Below are positions 52,415 through 62,112 of a stretch of DNA of 64,000 bases, piece by piece. This stretch comes from an uncultured Bacteroidales bacterium (GTDB lineage Bacteria; Bacteroidota; Bacteroidia; Bacteroidales; FEN-979): the NCBI GenBank assembly GCA_903877385.1, contig CAIRDP010000062.1:1-64000 (forward strand). The letters run 5' to 3'. The notes under the pieces are model-generated. The model was not told the DNA's origin. It saw nothing but the letters and a program-made list of their open reading frames with translations, and ran no database searches. The first letter of the stretch is position 1; every line of letters begins with the position of its first letter. The position numbers and the translations under genes were made by a program.

Positions 52415-55278
52415 ACCTGGCTGCAGGTGCTTACCAGGTTCCTGTCGCCGTAAGCGTCATCAATACGTGTAACTGTTGGCCAGTATTTGTCGTCGGCCGA
52501 CCAGGGCATGGGATAAGCCGCTTTTTGCCTTGAATAGGGCAGGGTCCACTCATCGGCCGTAACCATAGCCGCAGTATGGGGCGCTTTCATGATCACATTC
52601 ACAATCCTGTCGGCCTTGCCCGATGCAATCTCATCAATCTCGCCTTTGATGGAGATCATGGCCTCGATAAAACGGTTCAGTTCATAATAAGGCTCACTCT
52701 CGGTAGGCTCTACCATCAATGTGCCGTGCACGGGGAATGCAACCGTTGGCGCATGGAAACCGTAATCCATCAGCCTTTTTGCAATATCAATAGCCCCGAT
52801 ATTGGTCTGGCGGGTAATACCGTTGCAGTCAACAATCATTTCATGCGCACAGCGGCCGTTCTTCCCCGAATATAAAATCGGGTAATAGGGCTCCAGGCAT
52901 GATTTGATATAATTGGCATTCAAAATAGCCATCTTCGTGGCTTCAGTCAAGCCTTCTCCTCCCATCAGCTTGATATAAGCATAAGATATGGTGAGGATCA
53001 ATGCGCTTCCGTAAGGGCCTGATGCAACGGCTGTGGTACCTGTTTTTCCACCGGTCTCAACCTGGGTATGGCGCGGCAGGAAAGGCGAGAGGTGCTTTGC
53101 AGCTGCAATCGGGCCTTCTCCCGGTCCGCCTCCCCCGTGAGGAATGGCGAAGGTCTTATGAAGGTTAAGGTGGCATATATCGGCCCCTATCATTCCCGGG
53201 TTCGTGAGCCCGACCTGGGCATTCATATTGGCCCCGTCCATATACACCTGGCCCCCGTTCTCATGAACGATCTTCACGATCTCAAGTATGTTTTCTTCAA
53301 ACACACCGTGAGTCGAGGGATAAGTCACCATCAGGGCCGAAAGCTTGTCCTTATACTGAACTGCCTTTTCGCGAAGGTCGGCAGTTTCGATGTTACCGTG
53401 ATCGTCGCATTTTACCACAACCACCTGCATCCCGGCCATGGCGGCGCTTGCAGGATTCGTACCGTGGGCCGAAGACGGGATAAGGCAAACGTTCCTGTGC
53501 CCGTCGCCCCGGCTTATATGATACTGCCTTATCACCATCAGCCCGGCATATTCACCTGCCGCACCCGAATTGGGCATGAATGAAACAGAATCAAAGCCTG
53601 TGATCTCGCAAAGGTCTTTTTCAAGCTCTTTGATCAGGTACTTGTACCCTTCGGCCTGGTCGCCGGGCACGAATGGATGTACCCCTCCGAATTCGGGATA
53701 ACTCAGGGCAAACAGCTCCGATGCGGCATTCAGCTTCATGGTGCAGGAACCCAGGGGGATCATCGAACGGTTCAGCGAAAGGTCCTTGATCTCAAGTTTC
53801 TTAAGGTAACGCATCATTTCGGTCTCGGAATGATAGGAATTAAATACCTTTTCTGTCATGAATGCGGATGTCCTCGTAAGTTCAGCCGGCACAGTGGTGA
53901 TCATCTCACATTCCTTCGGGTTGCAAACGAACTCTGTAAACCCTTTCCCGTTGACTTCGGCAAAGAGTTTAAGGATGATGTTGATGTCGGAGAGCCCGGT
54001 GGTCTCGTCCACGCTGATGCCGACATGTTTTTGGCCCATATACCTGAAATTCATGCCCAGCCCGATAGCCTTGCTCCTTACTTTTTCGACGGTCACTCCT
54101 TCGGGCAGTTCAATGCATAATGTGTCGAAGAAATGCCTGTTTAGCTGAATGTACCCGTATTTCACGATTTCCTGTGAAAGTACTCCCGTGAGTATGTTGA
54201 TGTGTCGGGCAATCTGTTTTATTCCTTTCGGGCCATGGTATACACCGTACATTCCTGCCATAACGGCCAGCAGAACCTGGGAAGTACAGATGTTGGAGGT
54301 AGCGCGTTCGCGTTTTATGTGCTGTTCGCGGGTCTGCAAGGCCATTCTCAATGCCCTGTTGCCGTTGGCATCCACCGAGATTCCGATGATACGCCCGGGC
54401 ATCTGCCTCTTGAATTCCTCCCTGGTGGCAAAGAAAGCTGCATGGGGTCCTCCGTATCCCATCGGGATACCGAACCTCTGGGATGAACCGAATACTACGT
54501 CGGCTCCCCATTCGCCCGGGGGGGTGAGCAAGGCCAGGCTCAGAAGGTCGCTTGCAACAGCAACGCCTATCTTAAGCGCATGGGCTTTGGCAATAAACGG
54601 ACGGTAATCAATAATTTCGCCCTGCTGGTCGGGATACTGCACAACGGATCCGAAGTACGTATTATCGGGAGCAAACTCCGAAGGTTTCCCATAAACAAGT
54701 TCTATCCCGAGTGGAACTGCCCTTGTGCGGATCACATCGGCGGTTTGAGGGAAGATGTCATCCGCCACGAAAAATTTATTTGCTCCCCGTTTAGCAGTCT
54801 CCCTGTCGCGTGAATTGAAGAGCATGATCATGGCTTCCGATGCGGCCGTGCCTTCGTCAAGAAGGGAGGCATTGGCAATAGGCATGCCTGTAAGATCACT
54901 GATCATGGTCTGGAAATCGAGCAGGGCTTCGAGCCGGCCCTGGGAGATCTCGGCCTGGTAAGGTGTATAGGCCGTGTACCAGCCCGGGTTCTCCAGTATG
55001 TTTCTTAGGATGACGGCAGGGGTGATCGTATTGTAATATCCCTGGCCGATGTATGTTTTGAAAAGCTTGTTTTTAGCTGCAATACCCTTGATGTGATTCA
55101 GGTACTGGTATTCATTCATCCCTTGGGGAAGGTTCAGTTTTGATTTAAGGCGGATGGCTGCAGGCACAGTTTCTTCGATTAACTGTTCGAGTGTTTTAAC
55201 GCCTGTTTTTTCAAGCATGATGTCAATTTCGGCGCCGAACGGGCCGTTGTGTCTTCTTGCAAAATTATCAGTGATCAT
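52411..55278 (-). CDS. gcvP: Glycine dehydrogenase (decarboxylating), fused P protein
   Basis: GcvP decarboxylates glycine and loads the aminomethyl group onto lipoyl protein H. The 955-residue single-chain form covers both halves found split in some bacteria. The N-terminal half shows RHNGPFGAEIDIML and YTPYQAEISQGRLEALL. The C-terminal half has the PLP lysine in CHLNLHKTFAIPHGGGGPG. No gcvT or gcvH is in the window; lpdA at 44 kb could provide the L protein. A -7 box lies at 55311-55318. Confidence 0.97.
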   Translation of the reverse strand: MITDNFARRHNGPFGAEIDIMLEKTGVKTLEQLIEETVPAAIRLKSKLNLPQGMNEYQYLNHIKGIAAKNKLFKTYIGQGYYNTITPAVILRNILENPGWYTAYTPYQAEISQGRLEALLDFQTMISDLTGMPIANASLLDEGTAASEAMIMLFNSRDRETAKRGANKFFVADDIFPQTADVIRTRAVPLGIELVYGKPSEFAPDNTYFGSVVQYPDQQGEIIDYRPFIAKAHALKIGVAVASDLLSLALLTPPGEWGADVVFGSSQRFGIPMGYGGPHAAFFATREEFKRQMPGRIIGISVDANGNRALRMALQTREQHIKRERATSNICTSQVLLAVMAGMYGVYHGPKGIKQIARHINILTGVLSQEIVKYGYIQLNRHFFDTLCIELPEGVTVEKVRSKAIGLGMNFRYMGQKHVGISVDETTGLSDINIILKLFAEVNGKGFTEFVCNPKECEMITTVPAELTRTSAFMTEKVFNSYHSETEMMRYLKKLEIKDLSLNRSMIPLGSCTMKLNAASELFALSYPEFGGVHPFVPGDQAEGYKYLIKELEKDLCEITGFDSVSFMPNSGAAGEYAGLMVIRQYHISRGDGHRNVCLIPSSAHGTNPASAAMAGMQVVVVKCDDHGNIETADLREKAVQYKDKLSALMVTYPSTHGVFEENILEIVKIVHENGGQVYMDGANMNAQVGLTNPGMIGADICHLNLHKTFAIPHGGGGPGEGPIAAAKHLSPFLPRHTQVETGGKTGTTAVASGPYGSALILTISYAYIKLMGGEGLTEATKMAILNANYIKSCLEPYYPILYSGKNGRCAHEMIVDCNGITRQTNIGAIDIAKRLMDYGFHAPTVAFPVHGTLMVEPTESEPYYELNRFIEAMISIKGEIDEIASGKADRIVNVIMKAPHTAAMVTADEWTLPYSRQKAAYPMPWSADDKYWPTVTRIDDAYGDRNLVSTCSQV

Positions 55279-55310
55279 ATTTTAAGTTTTTGATGGCAGA
55301 TTGAGATTCG

Positions 55311-55318
55311 CAAAAATA
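55311..55318 (-). promoter_or_regulatory. -7 element of gcvP
   Basis: On the minus strand, TATTTTTG at 55318-55311 fits the -7 consensus, with TTTT about 20 nt upstream as a one-mismatch -33 box. The gcvP ATG lies 32 nt further on. Confidence 0.45.
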
Positions 55319-55357
55319 CCAAGAATCGTTTACAAAGTAAAATGAAATCAGCATGCA

Positions 55358-55395
55358 TAAAAAAAGAAACCCCTGGAACAGACCGGGGGTTTCTT
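55358..55395 (-). terminator. Rho-independent terminator of hppA
   Basis: Arms 55364-55373 and 55386-55395 (aagaaacccc/ggggtttctt) pair perfectly around a 12-nt loop. On the minus strand the stem is followed by a run of Ts (A's at 55358-55363 on the plus strand). Confidence 0.85.
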
Positions 55396-55416
55396 CAGCA
55401 GCAGGATTATCCCGGG

Positions 55417-57843
55417 CTAGCTTTTCCTGATCCTCATGTTATAGAAGGAACGGTATACAAAGTATAAGGCAACAGCGAAGAAACCAACGCCGATATAAGG
55501 AGCTATGCTATAAAAATGTTCCGAAATCGCTATTTCCATTGCAAGAAGACCGAACAGTGTGGTGAACTTGATGATGGGGTTCAGAGCAACCGAAGAGGTG
55601 TCCTTGAAAGGATCGCCTACGGTATCGCCAACAACGGCAGCATCATGCAGGGCAGTGCCTTTTTCCTTGAGGTCCACTTCAACAACTTTCTTGGCATTGT
55701 CCCAGGCACCACCGGCATTAGCCATGAAGATAGCCTGGAAAAGGCCGAAGAAAGCAATGGAGATAAGGTAGCTTACAAAGAAGGAAGCTGCCGCATACCT
55801 GAGCGGATCGGTTTTGGCAAGCAACTCATCCTGGTAACCCGAGAGGAATGCTATGGCAAGAGCGAAAGAGAAAATTGCGACGAAGATGTTGAACATCCCG
55901 GTTTGTGCGTATTGTGTGCAGATCTTGACAACTTCTTTGGATGTTTCAACGGATGCTTTTTTGTCGGCATGCTCATCGAGGCGGATGTTCTTTTTAATGT
56001 ATTCAACAGCCCTGTAAGCGCCTGTGGTAACAGCCTGGATGGAAGCCCCGGTAAACCAGTAAATCACTGCTCCGCCCATGAGGAATCCAAGGATGCTGTA
56101 TGGGTTCAGAATGTTGAGGATCTGCTCGGGGCTGATGCCGAACTTGTTCTGTATCACAAGGATCAGTGAGAAGATCATGGTGGTGGCGCCTACGACTGCG
56201 GTGCCGATGAGCACCGGTTTGGCCGTGGCTTTGAAGGTGTTCCCTGCCCCGTCGTTGGCTTCGAGGTAATGTTTGGCTTTTTCGAAATCAGGTTTGAAAC
56301 CGAATTCTTTTTCAATTTCCCTTGATGCCTTTTCCTTATCTTCCTCGATCAGCGAAAGTTCATACACTGACTGTGCATTGTCGGTAACCGGGCCGTAACT
56401 GTCGACCGCGATGGTAACAGGTCCCATACCGAGGAACCCGAATGCCACAAGGCCGAAAGCAAAAATTGAAGGATAGGTCATGTATGCATCCAGGCCGTGC
56501 TTGCTTGCGAGGTAAGCAACAAACATAAGCACCAGGAATACCATTCCCTGCCAGAATGCGCTGAAGTTACCTGCAACGAGGCCCGAAAGGATGTTAAGGG
56601 AAGCGCCGCCTTCGCGTGAGGCAGTAACGACTTCATTGACGTGCCTTGATTTGGGGCTGGTGAAGATCTTGGTGAATTCGGGTATAAGGGCAGCTCCGAG
56701 AGTTCCGCAGCTGATGATGATCGAAAGGGTGAGCCAGAGGTTGTTTGCCAGGTCGCCTATCATCACCTTGCTGGCGATGAAAGTGACGATGATCGACAAA
56801 ATGGAGGTGATCCAGACCAGGTTGGTCAGGGGGCGCTCAAAATCGATGTCATCCTGTTTACTGTAAAGAGCCTGGCTGAGGGCTTTATTGATGTAAAATG
56901 CGGTGATTGAAGTGATGACCATCAGTACGCGCATGACAAAGATCCAGGTTAAAAGTTCCCTCTGGTGATCGAGGAAATCGCTCCCTTTAACAACGGCGAG
57001 TACGATGAAACTGATAAGGGCAACTCCCGTTACACCGTAAGTTTCAAAACCGTCGGCTGTGGGGCCTACGCTGTCGCCTGCATTGTCGCCTGTGCAATCT
57101 GCGATAACACCGGGATTCCTGGGATCATCTTCCTTGATTTTGAAAACGACCTTCATGAGATCCGAACCGATATCGGCGATCTTGGTGAAGATGCCGCCTG
57201 CGATACGCAGGGCGGATGCGCCAAGGGATTCACCGATTGCAAAACCTATGAAACTTGCTCCTGCAAATTCCCTGGGAACAAATAATAAGATGATAAGCAT
57301 CATGATTAGCTCAACACAGATGAGCATGACCCCTATACTCATCCCTGAATCAAGGGGGATGTTCAATAATTTTATTGGCTTGCGCTCCAGGGAGGCAAAA
57401 GCCATCCTGCTGTTGGCAAGGGTGTTCATCCTGATTCCAAACCATGCAACACCATAGGATCCGAGGATACCGATGATAGTCCATGAGAGGATCAGAAGAA
57501 CTCCGCCAAACGGCATGGCCTGAAGGAAACCAAAATAAAACGCAATACAAAGCCCGATGATGATGAACAGCATCACCAGGAATTTACCCTGCTGGATCAG
57601 GTAGGTCTTGCAGGTTTCAAAAATGATCTTGGCGACATCCAGCATCGACTGGTGTGCACCTAATTTCCTGACCTTCTGGAACTGGTAGTAGCCGAACAGC
57701 ATTCCCAGCAGGCAGATCAGGAACCCGAACATCAACAGGTTGTTCTGCGAGGAAGTCAGGGCAGGGATTTTAAGGTCTGCCTCTGAGGCAAACATCGATA
57801 ATGGCAGCACCAAGGCCGCAAAAAGTATAGCCAATCTTTTCAT
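55417..57843 (-). CDS. hppA: Membrane-bound ion-pumping pyrophosphatase
   Basis: The enzyme hydrolyses pyrophosphate and pumps protons or sodium across the inner membrane. The 808-residue protein has about 16 membrane segments and the active-site blocks DDPRNPGVIADCTGDNAGDS and GGAWDNAKKVVE. Residues 535-542 read NTFKATAK, with lysine at position 538. A lysine in the GNTxK position is linked to potassium-independent enzymes. The GPTADGFETYGVTG stretch belongs to a divergent subgroup. Ion choice is not decided by what I can see. The gene has its own terminator. Confidence 0.94.
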   Translation of the reverse strand: MKRLAILFAALVLPLSMFASEADLKIPALTSSQNNLLMFGFLICLLGMLFGYYQFQKVRKLGAHQSMLDVAKIIFETCKTYLIQQGKFLVMLFIIIGLCIAFYFGFLQAMPFGGVLLILSWTIIGILGSYGVAWFGIRMNTLANSRMAFASLERKPIKLLNIPLDSGMSIGVMLICVELIMMLIILLFVPREFAGASFIGFAIGESLGASALRIAGGIFTKIADIGSDLMKVVFKIKEDDPRNPGVIADCTGDNAGDSVGPTADGFETYGVTGVALISFIVLAVVKGSDFLDHQRELLTWIFVMRVLMVITSITAFYINKALSQALYSKQDDIDFERPLTNLVWITSILSIIVTFIASKVMIGDLANNLWLTLSIIISCGTLGAALIPEFTKIFTSPKSRHVNEVVTASREGGASLNILSGLVAGNFSAFWQGMVFLVLMFVAYLASKHGLDAYMTYPSIFAFGLVAFGFLGMGPVTIAVDSYGPVTDNAQSVYELSLIEEDKEKASREIEKEFGFKPDFEKAKHYLEANDGAGNTFKATAKPVLIGTAVVGATTMIFSLILVIQNKFGISPEQILNILNPYSILGFLMGGAVIYWFTGASIQAVTTGAYRAVEYIKKNIRLDEHADKKASVETSKEVVKICTQYAQTGMFNIFVAIFSFALAIAFLSGYQDELLAKTDPLRYAAASFFVSYLISIAFFGLFQAIFMANAGGAWDNAKKVVEVDLKEKGTALHDAAVVGDTVGDPFKDTSSVALNPIIKFTTLFGLLAMEIAISEHFYSIAPYIGVGFFAVALYFVYRSFYNMRIRKS

Positions 57844-57955
57844 ATGAAAATAGTTACATGTTGAGACCTCAAATTTATGAAGGTTTTTCGAAACAATCCC
57901 ATTAAAACTATTTTTTTTTCAGTAAGAAGGTAGTTAAAATCCCGAAGATTAGGCG

Positions 57956-57963
57956 TAAGTTTG
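57956..57963 (+). promoter_or_regulatory. -7 element of the DUF151-thyA-folA operon
   Basis: TAAGTTTG fits the -7 consensus and lies 23 nt before the ATG at 57987. The -33 box is weak. Confidence 0.45.
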
Positions 57964-57986
57964 TATTTGGAATCATAACCTGCCTG

Positions 57987-58583
57987 ATGGAGAAGATCCG
58001 GCTAGAAATCATCGGAATGTCATACAGCCAGTCCCAGACCGGGGCTTACGCCCTGATCCTGGGAGAGAAGAACGGAAAGCGGAGGCTTCCTATTATTATT
58101 GGAGGGTTTGAAGCCCAGGCAATTGCCATCGAACTGGAAAAGATCAAAACTCCGAGACCGCTTACCCACGACCTTTTTAAATCCTTTGCCGATGCTTTCG
58201 GAATAGAGGTACGTGAGATCGTGATCAATAAATTTCATGAAGGTGTTTTTTATGCCCAGCTTGTATGCAGCGACGGCGGCAAGGTTGAAGAAGTGGATTC
58301 CCGTACTTCCGATGCCATTGCCCTTGCCCTCAGGTTCAGTTGTCCTATTTATACGTATGAGGAAATCATGAAATCGGCTTCCATCATGGTCGAAGAGGAT
58401 GCGGATGCTCCGGCTGAAGTCAAGCCCGAAACACAGCCAAAAATATCAACCAGGCAGGAGTTTACAGGCTTGTCTGTTGCCGAACTTAATGAAACCCTGC
58501 AGGCTGCCATCGAAAATGAGGAATATGAAAAAGCTTCCCGTATAAGGGATGAGTTGAACCGCCGTAACCGCAGCAGAAAGTAA
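57987..58583 (+). CDS. Bifunctional nuclease (DUF151) with UvrB/C motif
   Basis: The 198-residue protein has a DUF151 domain at about 5-130 (LPIIIGGFEAQAIAIELE, then SRTSDAIALALRFSCPIY). A C-terminal UVR motif spans about 160-195 (LNETLQAAIENEEYEKASRIRDEL), as typical for the Bacteroidota form. Plant members of DUF151 have DNase and RNase activity; in bacteria the role is not clear. thyA starts 3 bp after its stop. Confidence 0.9.
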   Translation: MEKIRLEIIGMSYSQSQTGAYALILGEKNGKRRLPIIIGGFEAQAIAIELEKIKTPRPLTHDLFKSFADAFGIEVREIVINKFHEGVFYAQLVCSDGGKVEEVDSRTSDAIALALRFSCPIYTYEEIMKSASIMVEEDADAPAEVKPETQPKISTRQEFTGLSVAELNETLQAAIENEEYEKASRIRDELNRRNRSRK

Positions 58584-58586
58584 TCC

Positions 58587-59381
58587 ATGAAACAATATCT
58601 TGACCTTCTTGATTTTGTATTAAATACAGGAGTTAAAAAGGAAGACCGCACAGGAACCGGGACCCTGAGCGTTTTCGGCTACCAGATGAGGTTCAACCTG
58701 GCAAACGGCTTCCCGGCGATGACTACCAAAAAACTCCACCTCCGTTCGATCATCCATGAACTTTTATGGTTCCTCCAGGGCGCAACGAACCTTAAATACC
58801 TTCACGAGAATAAGGTTACGATCTGGGACGAATGGGCAAAGCACAATGGTGAGCTGGGCCATATCTACGGCTACCAGTGGCGTTTCTGGCCCGATCACAA
58901 AGGCGGGCATATCGATCAGATCAAACAGGTGGTGGAATCCATCCAAAAGAATCCCGATTCACGAAGGCATATCGTAAGCGCATGGAACGTAGGGGAACTT
59001 GACCTTATGGCCCTGCCGCCCTGCCACCTTATGTTCCAGTTCTATGTCGCCAACGGAAAGCTTTCCTGCCAGATGTACCAGAGGTCCTGTGATATCTTTC
59101 TCGGGGTCCCGTTTAATATTGCATCCTATGCGCTTCTGCTGATGATGATGGCCCAGGTGACGGGGCTAGAGCCCGGTGAATTTGTTCATACCCTGGGCGA
59201 TGCCCATATCTACCTCAACCATATTGAACAGGTGAAACTTCAGCTTACAAGAACCCCTTTTCCCTTGCCGAAAATGACCCTCAATCCCGGGGTTAACGAC
59301 ATCTTTAAATTCAGGTTTGAGGATTTTACCCTGAGTGATTATCAGTCGCACCCGCATATCAAGGGTGAAATTTCTGTTTAA
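58587..59381 (+). CDS. thyA: Thymidylate synthase
   Basis: ThyA methylates dUMP to dTMP using methylene-tetrahydrofolate. The 264-residue protein has the length of the E. coli enzyme and the nucleophile at the same place, cysteine 146 in [12 protein letters not shown]. The [20 protein letters not shown] block and the final [10 protein letters not shown] are clear. It precedes folA by 9 bp, a common pairing because ThyA yields dihydrofolate. Confidence 0.97.
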   Translation: MKQYLDLLDFVLNTGVKKEDRTGTGTLSVFGYQMRFNLANGFPAMTTKKLHLRSIIHELLWFLQGATNLKYLHENKVTIWDEWAKHNGELGHIYGYQWRFWPDHKGGHIDQIKQVVESIQKNPDSRRHIVSAWNVGELDLMALPPCHLMFQFYVANGKLSCQMYQRSCDIFLGVPFNIASYALLLMMMAQVTGLEPGEFVHTLGDAHIYLNHIEQVKLQLTRTPFPLPKMTLNPGVNDIFKFRFEDFTLSDYQSHPHIKGEISV

Positions 59382-59390
59382 ATTTGTACT

Positions 59391-59879
59391 ATGCTTTCAA
59401 TCATTGTTGCAATAGCCGAAAACCTGGCGATAGGAAAGGATAATGACCTTCTGTGGCATATTCCCGAGGACCTGAAACGTTTCAAACAGATCACCCTGGG
59501 GCATACTATTATCATGGGAAAACGAACCTGGTATTCACTCCCGAAACGCCCCCTGCCAAACCGTGTAAGCCTTGTAATTACAGATATCCCCGCTGAGGTC
59601 ATCGAAGGCTGCATCATGGCGTATTCCATTGCCGATGCCATTTCAAAGTGCAGGCCGTCAGAAGAAAATTTTGTGATAGGGGGGGCCTCGGTTTACGGGC
59701 AGTTCCTGCCCCTGGCCTATCGTCTCTATCTTACCCGGGTGCATAAACCCTTCGAGGCTGACGTTTTTTTTCCTGAAATAAATTATACTGAATGGAAGCG
59801 TATCCATAAAGAAGATTTCCCTTTTGATGAAAAGCTTGGTTTCGCATACAGCTACGAGACCTATGACAGGATCAGATGA
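59391..59879 (+). CDS. folA: Dihydrofolate reductase
   Basis: FolA reduces dihydrofolate with NADPH. The 162-residue protein has LAIGKDNDLLWHIPEDLKRF, IIMGKRTWYSLPKRPLPNR, and VIGGASVYGQFLPLAYRLYLT. It follows thyA by 9 bp, and its TGA overlaps the start of the next gene as ATGA. Confidence 0.96.
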   Translation: MLSIIVAIAENLAIGKDNDLLWHIPEDLKRFKQITLGHTIIMGKRTWYSLPKRPLPNRVSLVITDIPAEVIEGCIMAYSIADAISKCRPSEENFVIGGASVYGQFLPLAYRLYLTRVHKPFEADVFFPEINYTEWKRIHKEDFPFDEKLGFAYSYETYDRIR

Positions 59880-60808
59880 TCACGGATGTATTTACTTCAA
59901 ATCAGGGCCCCTCAACCGGCTTATCCAAGGCAGCTGATGGGAATTCAGCCCGGGGGCCCAAGCCTTCATCCAGGGGTTCGGGTATCGGGATATTCCTGCT
60001 AACTGCAGTAATCCTGATTTTGGCCACGGCAGGCTGTAAAAAGAAAAGCACTGCCTCGGACCTGGGCCCTAACGTGAATGTTGCCGATGACATTGTGTTT
60101 ACTGAACGGGGGCTCTTTCATACCTTCGACCTCCTTTTTAAAGCCAATCTCGATTCAAATATCATGGTGAACGGAGCCGGAACCATCGACAAAGCCATCA
60201 TTACATATAACAGCACCATCAGGCGGTTTTCTGTTTATTACCAGAATAAATACTGTGCCGACTGCGTGACCAGGAACGGAAATATCGTGATCACCCTTAC
60301 GGGGGATTTTTTCACAACAGGGACCCAGGCCACCGTGGTATTCCAGGATTATTCGGAAGATTTGCGCAAATTTATCGGCAGGGACAACCTTATCAACTAT
60401 GGATATATCCTGGGCGGGCACAGTGGCTATAACTCAACCATTGTCGGCCTCTCAATCGTGAAAGACTCTCTCCATTCAACAGTATGGAATTCACTGCTGG
60501 ATTATCATATTCCCGCTGTTCTTAAAATGAATCCCGACAGCCTTTCACCCATTTCCATAACCGGAACTGCAAACGGTGTATCCTCGGCTACCTATGCCTT
60601 TTCATTTCAGATCAGCACCGCCCTTGTGAACGATACTTACTGCCGGTGGATCAGGCAGGGCGTCATGCAGATATCAGTGCCGTCGGCAGATGTGGCAGAT
60701 GGGACCATTGAATACGTGAACAGCGGCAAATGCAACGACAGGGTCACTTATAATTTTGAAGGGACTGTATTTGAATGGTGGATAAACAAAAGGAAACTGA
60801 ATTACTGA
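59876..60808 (+). CDS. Lipoprotein of unknown function
   Basis: The 310-residue protein starts inside the folA stop (ATGA). An unusually long N-terminal region (about 36 residues) comes before the hydrophobic segment GIFLLTAVILILATAGC, with a likely lipid-modified cysteine near residue 53. A start closer to that segment would be more typical, but no ATG lies there. The mature part is beta-rich, with a CADC pair near residue 120, a CR pair near 257 and a final cysteine near 284. I do not recognise a family. Confidence 0.6.
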   Translation: MITDVFTSNQGPSTGLSKAADGNSARGPKPSSRGSGIGIFLLTAVILILATAGCKKKSTASDLGPNVNVADDIVFTERGLFHTFDLLFKANLDSNIMVNGAGTIDKAIITYNSTIRRFSVYYQNKYCADCVTRNGNIVITLTGDFFTTGTQATVVFQDYSEDLRKFIGRDNLINYGYILGGHSGYNSTIVGLSIVKDSLHSTVWNSLLDYHIPAVLKMNPDSLSPISITGTANGVSSATYAFSFQISTALVNDTYCRWIRQGVMQISVPSADVADGTIEYVNSGKCNDRVTYNFEGTVFEWWINKRKLNY

Positions 60809-60819
60809 TCTCTCCTGAC

Positions 60820-62112
60820 TCAGGTCTTTCGCTTTTCTTTTTTGGCAGCAGGGAACAGCACATTGTTTAATATCAGCCTGTAGCCCGGCGAATTGGGGTG
60901 GAGGTTAAGGTCGGTGGGAGGGTCGCCAACGAGGTGCTGGTAATCTTCAGGGTCATGGCCCCCTAAAAAAGTCCATGTGCCGTTTCCAAAATCCCCGTGA
61001 ATATACCTGGCCTCACCAAGGGATTTGTTCTCGCCCAGGACCAGGACGCTTGGTTTAATGTATTTTTCATTGAAAGCCGTGGTCTGGCCCATAAACCCGT
61101 GGATCAGGGATTCGTGATCCTGGCAAAGCATGGTTGGCACGGGATCCCATTTTGCAGAGAATTCGAAAAGAGAGAAAAAATCATTGTTCCAGGTCAGGTT
61201 CTTGGGCCTGGTTTCGGTGACATCTATGGAGGATATCTCGTATTGGTACGGATTATGGACCAGGCTGAAATTCTGGAAAGCGAAGCATTTCGAATAATCC
61301 AGTTTAGAGTCGGCCTGCTGGTCCATGGGGTCTCCGTCAAACATGACGTCGCAGATGTCTATCCCTTCGGCTGCAAGGGCAACATCATAGCTGTCGGGGG
61401 CGGAACACATCGAAAAAAGATACCCTCCCCCGGCAACAAAGTCCCTTATCTTCTGAGCCACGGAGAGTTTCATCTGTGAAACTTTGGCATAACCCAGCTT
61501 ATGGGCCGATTCCTCCTGCAGCTGAACGTCTTCCTCGTACCAGGGGAAATTTTTATAGGCCGCCCAGAACTTTCCATACTGTCCCGTAAAGTCCTCGTGG
61601 TGCATATGCAGCCAGTCGTAAAGGGGAAGCAGTCCCGTGAGGACTTCCTCGTCATATAATATGGTATACGGAATCTCGGCATACGTGAGAACCAGGGTTA
61701 CAGCATCGTCCCAGGGCCTTTTATTCTTGGGTGAATAAACTGCAATCTTCGGAGCCTTGTGAAGTTTTATCCTTTCCATATTTACCTGCGGATCGGCAAT
61801 CTCCTGTAAAATTGCATCCACCTGGGCATCGGCAAGGGCCTGGAAAGTCACACCCCTGATATTGCACTCATTCTCAACCTGCTTATTGTACTGTATAAGG
61901 AAACTGCCTCCCCTGTAATTAAGAAGCCAGTCAACTTCCATATCCTTCTGCAACACCCAGTATGAAATGCCGTATGCTTTAAGGTGGTTCTTCTGGGCCT
62001 CGTCCATGGGTAAAAGCAGGTAAGCCGCCTTTGAAGAGGCGCATAAAATCAAAAGTAAAACGATAATTATCAGCCTGTTTCTAAAACGGCATATCCGGCT
62101 GGTCATGGTCAT
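60820..62112 (-). CDS. Exported conserved protein, often labelled asparagine synthetase B
   Basis: The protein of about 430 residues starts at ATG 62112 or 62106, overlapping the dnaB end by 26-32 nt. It has a signal peptide (RLIIIVLLLILCASSKA). The mature start reads YLLLPMDEAQKNHLKAYGISYWVLQ, followed by KAPKIAVYSPKNKRPWDDAVTLVLTYAEIPY and DWLHMHHEDFTGQYGKF. A ThuA/GATase-like fold is possible (GGGYLFSMCSAPDSYD). I recall this family being annotated as asparagine synthetase B, but no AsnB ATP-binding motif is seen and it is exported, so that name looks wrong. Confidence 0.7.
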   Translation of the reverse strand: MTMTSRICRFRNRLIIIVLLLILCASSKAAYLLLPMDEAQKNHLKAYGISYWVLQKDMEVDWLLNYRGGSFLIQYNKQVENECNIRGVTFQALADAQVDAILQEIADPQVNMERIKLHKAPKIAVYSPKNKRPWDDAVTLVLTYAEIPYTILYDEEVLTGLLPLYDWLHMHHEDFTGQYGKFWAAYKNFPWYEEDVQLQEESAHKLGYAKVSQMKLSVAQKIRDFVAGGGYLFSMCSAPDSYDVALAAEGIDICDVMFDGDPMDQQADSKLDYSKCFAFQNFSLVHNPYQYEISSIDVTETRPKNLTWNNDFFSLFEFSAKWDPVPTMLCQDHESLIHGFMGQTTAFNEKYIKPSVLVLGENKSLGEARYIHGDFGNGTWTFLGGHDPEDYQHLVGDPPTDLNLHPNSPGYRLILNNVLFPAAKKEKRKT

